Assembly (NCBI GenBank): GCA_019136175.1
Contig: JAGVUS010000128.1
Coordinates: forward strand, 1-6,355
Direction: 5' to 3'
Length of the DNA: 6,355 nt
Source of the DNA: Chloroflexota bacterium
Lineage (GTDB): Bacteria; Chloroflexota; Anaerolineae; Anaerolineales; Anaerolineaceae
The translations under genes and the position numbers were made by a program. Under the pieces are notes generated by a model that was given only the letters and a program-made list of their open reading frames with translations, was not told the origin of the DNA and searched no databases. Each line of letters starts with the position of its first letter. The first letter of the stretch is position 1. Positions 1 through 5,629 of the stretch are shown here, piece by piece.

Positions 1-269
1 GATGGCTTGTGTTAGCGGATACCTGGTATCCGGGTTGGCGCGCAATGATGGATGGTCAATTTGAGCTACCATTCGAGAGGGCAAATTTTCTCTTTCGCGC
101 GGTTAAGATGCCCAAAGGCGAGCATGTTGTTGATTTTGAGTATCGTCCTGGATGGATCACCCCGGCAATATTGATGAGTTTGTTGGGATGTGCTACACTA
201 ATTATTCTGTTATTGGTTGACGGGAAAAGACTGCTAAAAAAGATTGGAGCCCCGCATTCAAATGGATGA
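1..269 (+). CDS. C-terminal end of a YfhO-like multi-pass membrane protein (5' end outside window)
   Basis: This is the last 88 residues of a protein whose reading frame is open to the left edge (first full codon at base 3). The GTG at base 9 is an internal valine, not a start. The visible part opens with the segment LADTWYPGWRAMMDG and continues with FRAVKMPKGEHVVDFEYRP at about residues 31-49. This is the typical beta-rich, extracytoplasmic C-terminal domain of the YfhO family, large membrane proteins related to GT-C glycosyltransferases. One hydrophobic segment follows (about residues 51-72, from WITPAILM to LLLV), then a short basic tail, DGKRLLKK, probably cytoplasmic. In Firmicutes, YfhO is linked to glycosylation of lipoteichoic acid; the substrate here is unknown. 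The stop overlaps the next gene by 8 bases, so the two are probably co-transcribed. Family assignment is fairly sure; function is inferred from the family only. Confidence 0.8.
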   Translation, partial: WLVLADTWYPGWRAMMDGQFELPFERANFLFRAVKMPKGEHVVDFEYRPGWITPAILMSLLGCATLIILLLVDGKRLLKKIGAPHSNG

Positions 270-1227
270 AAATGTTGTTAAGATACAGGGTTTTTGCAAT
301 AAAGTATTGGCAAATCTTGAAAAAGTTATTGTCGGAAAAAAACATGTATTGGAACAGGTTATTGTTGGATTAATTTGCCAGGGTCATATCCTGATAGAAG
401 ATGTGCCGGGGGTTGGGAAGACCATTATGGCGCGAGCTTTATCCAAGTCAATTGGATGTTCATTTAACAGGTTGCAATTTACACCCGACATGCTTCCCAG
501 TGATGTTACAGGTGTATCCATTTTTAACCAGGTATCAAGGGAGTTTGAGTTTCGCCCTGGACCAGTAATGGCGCAAATTTTACTTGGTGATGAAATTAAT
601 CGGGCAACTCCCAAAACTCAATCTGCTTTATTGGAAGCAATGGAAGAACGCCAGGTTACGGTTGATGGTGTGACATATCCATTACCCAAGCCGTTCATGG
701 TGATGGCTACTCAAAATCCAATTGAGTACGAAGGGACTTTTCCTCTTCCGGAAGCTCAATTGGACCGGTTTTTGATGAGAATACGACTGGGGTATCCACA
801 ACTTACTGATGAAATTCATATTTTGGAACTCCAACAAATCCGTCATCCCATTGAGGGGATTGGGATTGTTGCCAGTGTGGAAGATTTGTTGGCTGTTCAG
901 GAGTCAGCCAAATATATTTATGTTTCTCCTGCAATCAAGCGATACATCGTGGAACTGGTTCGGGCTACCAGGGAACATCAGGATGTCTATCTTGGCGCAA
1001 GCCCCCGGGGGAGCCTTGGGCTGTTCCGGGCAGGGCAGGTCAGAGCAGCAATCATGGGTAGGGATTTTGTCCTTCCGGACGACATTAAATATCTTGCCCC
1101 CCTGATTTTGGGGCATCGGATTGTTGTACAACCTGCATCCCGTTTGCGAAACCTGACCCCGGACCAAATTGTTGCAGAAGTCCTTGGTTACTTGCCAGTT
1201 CCTTCTGTGGAAATTTCAAAAAAGTAA
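262..1227 (+). CDS. MoxR-family AAA+ ATPase
   Basis: This 321-residue protein is a full-length cytoplasmic MoxR ATPase. Members are thought to act as chaperones that use ATP to activate or assemble partner proteins, often with a VWA-type protein encoded next door. All core motifs are present: Walker A in EDVPGVGKT (lysine and threonine at 53-54), Walker B in LLGDEINRA (107-115), sensor 1 ATQNP (149-153), the arginine-finger region PEAQLDRF (163-170), and sensor 2 GASPRGS (245-251) in the C-terminal lid domain. The ATG at 262 is chosen as start. A GGAG at 246-249 precedes it by 12 bases, and the protein then begins a few residues before the conserved first helix. A TTG at 244 in the same frame has no such site. 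The gene overlaps the end of the YfhO-like gene by 8 bases and is followed 16 bases later by a DUF58 gene, its usual partner. Nothing looks damaged. Confidence 0.95.
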   Translation: MDENVVKIQGFCNKVLANLEKVIVGKKHVLEQVIVGLICQGHILIEDVPGVGKTIMARALSKSIGCSFNRLQFTPDMLPSDVTGVSIFNQVSREFEFRPGPVMAQILLGDEINRATPKTQSALLEAMEERQVTVDGVTYPLPKPFMVMATQNPIEYEGTFPLPEAQLDRFLMRIRLGYPQLTDEIHILELQQIRHPIEGIGIVASVEDLLAVQESAKYIYVSPAIKRYIVELVRATREHQDVYLGASPRGSLGLFRAGQVRAAIMGRDFVLPDDIKYLAPLILGHRIVVQPASRLRNLTPDQIVAEVLGYLPVPSVEISKK

Positions 1228-1243
1228 CCGGTCTCGTGAATCA

Positions 1244-2518
1244 ATGACGATACGCTCAACATTTTGGGTGTTTCTTGGGTTACTGGCAGCATCTTTTTTG
1301 GCGGGTAACTTCACGCGCTCATTTGTTTACTACCGCGTTGTATATCTCTTGTTGTTTATATTATTATTTAGTTTGATTTGGGGATTATTGTCGATTCGGG
1401 GTTTGTCAGTCAAACGGTCAGCGAGAATTCATCGATTACCGGTTGGAGCTATTTTTGAAGAGCGATTTGAGGTTGTCAATCCGACGCGTTACGGGCGTCT
1501 ATGGATTGAAATTGAAGATCAATCCAACCTGCCAGGCAGCCGTAGTTCCAAGGTTATTTCAGCTGTTGGCGGCAGGCAATCCCGTACCTATGTAACCCGA
1601 ACATTGCTTCAACAAAGAGGTGTGTTTCCGCTAGGACCAACAAGATTGATAACGGGTGATCCATTTGGACTTTTTCTTTTCAAGAGAGAATTTCCACCAG
1701 TTAACCAGTTGTTGGTGCTGCCCTATATTGTAGATTTGGATTATTTCCCATTCCTTCCTGGTTTATTGCCCGGTGGCAGGGCGTTACATCGGCGAACATT
1801 GGAAGTATCACCGCACGCTGCCGGGGTCAGGGAATATGCTCCCGGCGACCCTCTCAGTAGAATACACTGGAAAAGTACAGCCCGGCGCGACCACATCATG
1901 GTTAAGGAATTTGAGCAGGATCCACAAGCAGATGTGTGGATTTTACTGGATGCGCATAGGCATTCTCACATTCGAGAGAAACAATCGAAAAGACAACAGC
2001 CCGTTGAGCAATTCTGGTTTTGGACTCACAAATCAGAAGTTTACCTGGCGGCGGATACCTACGAATACCTTGTCAGCGCATGCGCATCGATTGCAAATTA
2101 CTACGTACGCTCCAACCGGGCAGTTGGATTTGTGAGTCACGGACATTCCTATGTGGCTTTGCCGGTGGAGCGGGGGGAGCGTCAACTGGCAAAAATTATT
2201 GAGACCCTGGCGTTATTGGACGCTGATGGTCCCTTGACGGTTTTAGGGTTGGTCAATGCCCAGGCTTCTTCTATTGCCCGCGGAAGCACAGTGGTTCTAC
2301 TTACCCCTTCCAGGGATATTCAAGTTGAAATGGCTGTCGATGAGCTTCTCCGACGTGATATGAATCCCATCGTTGTCATGGTTGCCTCAGAATCATTTGG
2401 CGGTGAAGGCGGATCACTTGATGTGGCTGCTCATATTCAAGCCAGAGGTGTACCGCTTAAGATTCTTCGGTGCGAGAATAATATATTACGAGACCTGCAA
2501 TTAAATCACAACGTTTAA
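1244..2518 (+). CDS. DUF58 membrane-anchored protein, MoxR partner
   Basis: This 424-residue protein belongs to the DUF58 family, typically encoded right after MoxR. Two hydrophobic segments at the N-terminus (about residues 7-20 and 30-50) should anchor it as a hairpin, with the rest on the cytoplasmic side. A beta-rich part follows, including QQRGVFPLGPTRLITGDPFG (123-142). The family signature is at 196-215, with REYAPGDPLSRIHWKSTARR intact. After it comes a strand, DVWILLDAHRH (230-240), at the place where VWA-fold proteins carry the metal-binding DxSxS motif. Here the serines are not in their usual positions, so metal binding is doubtful. Residues about 242-268 form a polar insert before the next helix. 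The ATG at 1244 is chosen because it directly precedes the first membrane segment, although no clear Shine-Dalgarno site is visible, so translation may depend on the upstream gene. DUF58/MoxR pairs are linked to envelope and stress functions in other bacteria; the role here is unknown. Confidence 0.9.
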   Translation: MTIRSTFWVFLGLLAASFLAGNFTRSFVYYRVVYLLLFILLFSLIWGLLSIRGLSVKRSARIHRLPVGAIFEERFEVVNPTRYGRLWIEIEDQSNLPGSRSSKVISAVGGRQSRTYVTRTLLQQRGVFPLGPTRLITGDPFGLFLFKREFPPVNQLLVLPYIVDLDYFPFLPGLLPGGRALHRRTLEVSPHAAGVREYAPGDPLSRIHWKSTARRDHIMVKEFEQDPQADVWILLDAHRHSHIREKQSKRQQPVEQFWFWTHKSEVYLAADTYEYLVSACASIANYYVRSNRAVGFVSHGHSYVALPVERGERQLAKIIETLALLDADGPLTVLGLVNAQASSIARGSTVVLLTPSRDIQVEMAVDELLRRDMNPIVVMVASESFGGEGGSLDVAAHIQARGVPLKILRCENNILRDLQLNHNV

Positions 2519-2524
2519 TGTTGT
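2508..2524. terminator. Weak hairpin in the convergent gap, possible bidirectional terminator
   Basis: The bases ACAACGT and the facing ATGTTGT can pair as a stem of seven (one G-T wobble) around a three-base loop. It sits across the stop codon of the DUF58 gene, at the meeting point of two converging operons. Moderately T-rich runs follow on both strands (TCTTATT on +, GATTTAATT on -). The stem is short and AT-rich with only two G-C pairs, so this is a weak candidate. No better terminator is visible in the 11-base gap between the stop codons. Confidence 0.25.
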
Positions 2525-2529
2525 TCTTA

Positions 2530-3051
2530 TTAACCCGAGTGATGGTTGGTGTGAGCATGACCGGATTCGGCATCCGGTAGATCGTGAATTAAGTCAATTG
2601 CATGGGGAAGAACAAACTTGATGACGCGAAAATTCTCCACTGCCGCTTTTGGATTTCCGGGAAAGTTGACAATGAGACTTTTTTTTCGAATCCCCGCCAT
2701 AGGTCGTGATAGCATGGCATGAGGGGTTATTTTCAAACTTGATTCCAGGATTGCCTGGATGATCCCCGGAGCCTGTTTATCTAGGATGGCAATCGTTGCT
2801 TCCGGGGTGACATCTCTTGGCGCAAATCCGGTTCCCCCTGTTGTTAAGATCACATTCACGCCAAGGACATCGGACCAATAAATCAAAGTCTCTGATATTT
2901 GAGTTATTTCGTCCGGCACGATCCGTGTTTCAATGATCTTACCACCAAATTCAGAAATCTCTTTTACAAGCGCTGGCCCGGAGAGATCAGGACGCAGTTG
3001 TGCATAAGATCGATCAGATATGGTCAGAATTGCAAAAGAAATCTCAGCCAT
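2530..3051 (-). CDS. MogA/MoaB-type molybdopterin adenylyltransferase
   Basis: This 173-residue protein belongs to the MogA/MoaB family. In MogA and active MoaB members it adenylylates molybdopterin in the cytoplasm, preparing it for molybdate (or tungstate) insertion. The family blocks are complete: ILTISDRS with downstream DLSGPAL (8-28), the core TTGGTGFAPRDVTPEAT (70-86) whose aspartate 80 matches the catalytic region, and LSRPMAGIRKKSLIV followed by NFPGNPKA (115-136). The C-terminal tail after residue 160 is histidine-rich (SGHAHTNHHSG), which is unusual and may bind metal. The ATG at 3051 is preferred over a TTG nine bases upstream, because a GAG lies four bases before it and the family starts near here. 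It lies 15 bases after the response regulator stop, so the two are probably co-transcribed. No other molybdenum cofactor genes are in view. MogA and MoaB cannot be told apart by eye. Confidence 0.92.
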   Translation of the reverse strand: MAEISFAILTISDRSYAQLRPDLSGPALVKEISEFGGKIIETRIVPDEITQISETLIYWSDVLGVNVILTTGGTGFAPRDVTPEATIAILDKQAPGIIQAILESSLKITPHAMLSRPMAGIRKKSLIVNFPGNPKAAVENFRVIKFVLPHAIDLIHDLPDAESGHAHTNHHSG

Positions 3052-3066
3052 TTTTCTCAATACAAT

Positions 3067-3432
3067 CTACACAACAACATCCGGGGGAGACAATAATTCA
3101 ATGAGAGTAGCTGGCATAAATGGTTTGAGGAGAAAATGATTTGCGCCAGCTTCTATGCAGGCGTATTTTAACTCTTCCCCAGAAGTCATAATCACATTGA
3201 GAGGAATTTCAGAACAATACTGCCTGATCTTTTTTACAAGGTCGATACCATTCAGTGTTTGGAGGTGAACATCAAGGATAATGGCATCCGGGTGATTGGT
3301 TATAATCGACTGAATGATTGTTTCGGTTGATACTGGGGAAATTTCAATCACCGAAAAATTATCCAACTCCAACAATGTTTTTAATAGTGTTCGCATTGTT
3401 GGGTCGTCATCAATCAACATTACTTTTTTCAA
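3067..3432 (-). CDS. Single-domain response regulator (CheY-like receiver)
   Basis: This 121-residue protein is a stand-alone receiver domain with no output domain. The acidic pocket is formed by aspartates 8-10 in LIDDD, the phosphorylated residue is expected to be D54 in IILDVHL, the signalling threonine is T83 in IMTSG, and the conserved lysine is K103 in LLKPF. All the residues needed for phosphorylation are therefore present. Stand-alone receivers work by protein contact or as phosphate relays; no histidine kinase is encoded in the window, so the partner is unknown. The start is a TTG at 3432, supported by a strong ribosome binding site. An ATG four codons later would be too far from that site. 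The gene begins 25 bases after the 3' end of tRNA-Arg and ends 15 bases before the MogA/MoaB start. Confidence 0.92.
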   Translation of the reverse strand: MKKVMLIDDDPTMRTLLKTLLELDNFSVIEISPVSTETIIQSIITNHPDAIILDVHLQTLNGIDLVKKIRQYCSEIPLNVIMTSGEELKYACIEAGANHFLLKPFMPATLIELLSPPDVVV

Positions 3433-3439
3433 TAGAAAA

Positions 3440-3446
3440 CCTCTCT
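3440..3446 (-). promoter_or_regulatory. Ribosome binding site that selects the TTG start of the response regulator
   Basis: On the minus strand the bases AGAGAGG lie seven bases before the TTG at 3432, an ideal Shine-Dalgarno match and spacing. The ATG at 3420 would be 19 bases away. The site falls in the 25-base gap after the tRNA, so the mRNA part must start very close to, or be cut from, the tRNA 3' end. Confidence 0.75.
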
Positions 3447-3457
3447 ATTTATTGAGG

Positions 3458-3531
3458 CGCCCCCGCCGAGAATCGAACTCGGAACCGACGGATTAGAAGT
3501 CCGGCGCTCTATCCTATTGAGCTACGAGGGC
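3458..3531 (-). tRNA. tRNA-Arg (anticodon TCT)
   Basis: The minus strand folds into a complete 74-base cloverleaf that reads AGA codons as arginine. The acceptor stem is GCCCTCG with CGGGGGC (one T-G wobble) and the discriminator base is G. The D arm is GCTC/GAGC with GG in the loop. The anticodon loop CTTCTAA gives anticodon TCT at 3495-3497, and the T arm is CCGAG/CTCGG around TTCGATT. The lowest pair of the anticodon stem is a C-T mismatch, leaving four good pairs. The CCA end is not encoded: CCT follows the discriminator, so CCA must be added enzymatically. The gene is wedged between two protein genes on the same strand, 8 bases after one stop and 25 bases before the next start, with no clear promoter or terminator of its own. 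Confidence 0.97.
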
Positions 3532-3539
3532 AATTTCCC

Positions 3540-3977
3540 CTATTTTTTTGCCAGCAGGGGACGGATACCGTAATACACTTTGGGACCAGACAAGGTTCTT
3601 AAGAGCGTCACTGCTGGTTTCCCAATCTTATCAGATAATTCCTGAATTGTGAGTGGTTGATTGCCATTCGCCAGGAACACACGAAAGACGCTATCCACAA
3701 GTGTGGTTGTCCTGGTAAGAAAATCGGATTGCCTGGCGCAATGTGTTGTTAGAATATGTTGAATACCATCCACGCGTGTTACTTCGGCAGTGTTGGGATC
3801 AATCCAGTCAATTTCAAGAATATTTGTGGCGTCTTTAAACGTATTTTGATGCTCTTCGCAAAGGCAGGAGAACAAGAATATTCTCCAATTATTATCATTT
3901 TCCTTCCACCAGGAAAAATCAATGTGAAACGGTGTATTCAGATTGGGTTTAATCAAGCTTGGACGCTGGATCACCAT
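3540..3977 (-). CDS. Unknown 145-residue protein with a probable C-terminal winged helix
   Basis: I do not recognise a named family for certain. The N-terminal part has the distinctive stretch FHIDFSWWKENDNNWRIFL (17-35), followed by a cysteine/histidine group: C38, C40 and H43 in CLCEEH, then H74, H79 and C80 near THC. This could be a zinc site, but the spacing matches no standard finger that I know. Residues about 92-141 look like a winged helix: a helix in TLVDSVFRVFLANG, a turn with PLTIQELSDKIG, a likely recognition helix in PAVTLLRTLSG, and a possible wing in KVYYGIRPL. The ATG start shares its A with the preceding TAA stop (TAATG), and a GAGGAG site lies eight bases upstream, so translation is almost surely coupled to the 534-residue protein. 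The two probably act together. It ends 8 bases before tRNA-Arg. Confidence 0.85.
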   Translation of the reverse strand: MVIQRPSLIKPNLNTPFHIDFSWWKENDNNWRIFLFSCLCEEHQNTFKDATNILEIDWIDPNTAEVTRVDGIQHILTTHCARQSDFLTRTTTLVDSVFRVFLANGNQPLTIQELSDKIGKPAVTLLRTLSGPKVYYGIRPLLAKK

Positions 3978-5581
3978 TATGTTTGCTCCTCAGCCGCTAC
4001 CTCAGGTTGGTAACGGAAGTAAAGGTCACCCAGGTGAACCGACCAAGGACGATTGAAAAGGACATCCAATATTGGGCCTGGCGGGCAACGCCGGACCAGG
4101 TTCACCACAGCATATAATTCCTGGGCGTGGACATGTCCTTGAGGGCTGAGTTTGGAAAGCTGGATCATTGAATTTCGAACGATGGTATCAAGATTGTTGC
4201 GATTGCTGTTTGTCTGGTTCCAAAGCTCGTCGAGACGGGTGGTATCTGTGATGGCAATTGCCATGCGTTCGTCAAAATTGGCGTAAACCTGTTGTTTCAA
4301 CATGGCATAGACCAGTCCACCGTCAGCCCCCACCAATAATGTGCGAACCCATTCACGGGTGGGATGCTTTTTCCCCAATGATATGATGATTTCTCCGGGT
4401 TCTCCCCGGCTTAATGTGATTTGACAACCAGGAAAAAGGTTGTTTGCATCGTACCAATTTTTCAATCCAAAGACGTATTTATGTGGACGCACCACCCATC
4501 CGCTGAATCGATTTTTGTTGGTATTGTCAACAAAAGTAAACAATACCCTGGGAGATTCATAGGCGGTGGGGAATAGTCTCTCCAGGCGCCTGGTTAATGG
4601 AATCGTTCCAGCCCTCCAGTGAGGGTAAATGAGAGTGACTGTAACCTGGTTGACCTCTTCGTCGTCATTTGCAAGCTCTGGTGACAGCTCATCGTAACTG
4701 GCTGTATCAAATGCGGGCAGGTATTTTTGTATATTATTCGATTGGTGATAATCAATCGGAAAATAACGGAGCATTGGGTGTTCCGATTGCACCTCGTCCG
4801 GTTCCAGCCTGTGCAGGAACCAGAGGATTTCTCCAGAAGCGCCAATTTCATCAAACCTTGTATCTTCCTGGAGGGCGAGATTCAGAGAGAATTCTGTTAA
4901 TTTTGGGTTTACATCCGTAGGCAAATCTATTTCCTGGATGATTTTGTTGGTTGTCAGCGGACCGCCATTGGCTTCTTCCAGTAACGCTTCAGCCAAATTC
5001 AAATGACCAAGATTAATATCAACCAGAAGGGCACGGGGAAACCATCTGCCGGCAATTTGAACGATATCTGGATTTGATTCCAACAAATCCAGCAAGCGGA
5101 CAGATAAAATTTTCCCGTATTTTTTTAATACATAAGCCGGATCTAGAAGAGGATCGTCCAATTGAACGGGTATGGGCATATTCAAGGAGTGATTTTCAAC
5201 CCCGCAAGCGAATTCTTTAACCGCTCCATTTTCTAATCGGACTGAAATCACATCAAAAGGATCAAATTCTGGATTACTGCCTTTGCGGCTACCGATTACT
5301 TTTCCTTTGCTCCAATCCAAAGCGGGGAAACATAGCTCCATCCCGATCTCGTAATTATTTTTTGGTATGTAGACATCACACGTGTTGGAGGATTGCTTCA
5401 ACTCCAACAACTTTTTTTCGCGTTGTATACGAAAATTAATTAATGCTCGAATCAATTCATGGGGCGTCTGAGGGGTTTCTATCTCCAGGAGATGGTTGTA
5501 TAAAAGATCAAGATCCTCATTTTCAATTTGCAAACTGTCCCAGTAATTTTCTGCGAGTGTGAGTGGTTTTATTCCTGTCAT
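3977..5581 (-). CDS. Unknown 534-residue multidomain protein, possible nucleic-acid binder
   Basis: No named family is recognised, and there is no signal peptide or membrane segment, so it should be cytoplasmic. Visible parts: a helical N-terminus (1-65); a beta-rich stretch at about 75-135 (from IGMELCFPALDW to GVENHSLN) like a small barrel; a helical part (148-203); and a winged-helix-like part (205-260) in which PLTTNKIIQEIDL is followed by LALQEDTRFDEIGASGEILW, recalling HARE-HTH-type domains. A beta-rich block follows (about 325-402: GTIPLTRRLERLFP, GWVVRPHKYVFGLKNWYDAN, then PGCQITLSRG), then a helical C-terminus with a second possible winged helix (about 478-526, ending near VHLGDLYFRYQ). 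The ATG at 5581 is chosen over a TTG at 5614 because GGA lies six bases before it and a TATAAT box would start the transcript after the TTG. It is coupled by TAATG to the 145-residue gene. Domain readings are inference by eye. Confidence 0.85.
   Translation of the reverse strand: MTGIKPLTLAENYWDSLQIENEDLDLLYNHLLEIETPQTPHELIRALINFRIQREKKLLELKQSSNTCDVYIPKNNYEIGMELCFPALDWSKGKVIGSRKGSNPEFDPFDVISVRLENGAVKEFACGVENHSLNMPIPVQLDDPLLDPAYVLKKYGKILSVRLLDLLESNPDIVQIAGRWFPRALLVDINLGHLNLAEALLEEANGGPLTTNKIIQEIDLPTDVNPKLTEFSLNLALQEDTRFDEIGASGEILWFLHRLEPDEVQSEHPMLRYFPIDYHQSNNIQKYLPAFDTASYDELSPELANDDEEVNQVTVTLIYPHWRAGTIPLTRRLERLFPTAYESPRVLFTFVDNTNKNRFSGWVVRPHKYVFGLKNWYDANNLFPGCQITLSRGEPGEIIISLGKKHPTREWVRTLLVGADGGLVYAMLKQQVYANFDERMAIAITDTTRLDELWNQTNSNRNNLDTIVRNSMIQLSKLSPQGHVHAQELYAVVNLVRRCPPGPILDVLFNRPWSVHLGDLYFRYQPEVAAEEQT
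3986..3991 (-). promoter_or_regulatory. Strong ribosome binding site for the 145-residue gene inside the previous gene
   Basis: GAGGAG on the minus strand lies eight bases before the ATG at 3977, within the last codons of the 534-residue gene. Together with the TAATG overlap it indicates re-initiation by the same ribosomes and matched synthesis of the two proteins. Confidence 0.7.
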
Positions 5582-5616
5582 GTTTTTTCCGTCATCCTGC
5601 TTAAATCGTAACAAGT

Positions 5617-5622
5617 ATTATA
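5617..5622 (-). promoter_or_regulatory. Candidate -10 box (TATAAT) before the 534-residue gene
   Basis: A perfect TATAAT lies on the minus strand in the 48-base gap between the M23 peptidase stop and the chosen ATG at 5581. Transcription would begin near 5610, giving a leader of about 30 bases. Upstream, TTGATA resembles a -35 box but is 21 bases away, too long for a standard sigma-70 site, and no TG extension precedes the -10. It may be an internal promoter that makes the downstream genes partly independent of the peptidase gene, but the match could be chance. Confidence 0.35.
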
Positions 5623-5629
5623 CTCCACC

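Noticed and set aside
384..1167. Minus-strand reading frames of 76 and 87 codons opposite the MoxR gene
   Set aside because: They lie wholly within a gene whose protein motifs are complete on the other strand, and their translations show no family features.
1773..2202. Two further plus-strand reading frames of 120 and 60 codons inside the DUF58 gene
   Set aside because: They are out-of-frame shadows of a well-supported coding region, with no plausible protein character.
3458..3531. The tRNA gene as an integration site for a mobile element
   Set aside because: No integrase gene and no second copy of the tRNA 3' end was seen in the window; both flanks are tightly packed ordinary genes.
3537..3560. 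CCCCT / AGGGG inverted repeat with a 14-base loop between the 145-residue gene end and the tRNA
   Set aside because: The stem has only five pairs with a long loop, and the minus-strand sequence after it is AAATT leading straight into the tRNA, so it does not look like a terminator.
4594..4920. Overlapping frames on both strands within the 534-residue gene
   Set aside because: The long frame is uninterrupted and coupled to its neighbour; the short frames have low-complexity or atypical composition and no start signals.
3364..5410. The 12-base word CAACTCCAACAA occurring at 3364-3375 and 5399-5410
   Set aside because: Both copies encode Leu-Leu-Glu-Leu in helices of two unrelated genes; this is codon coincidence, not a repeat element.
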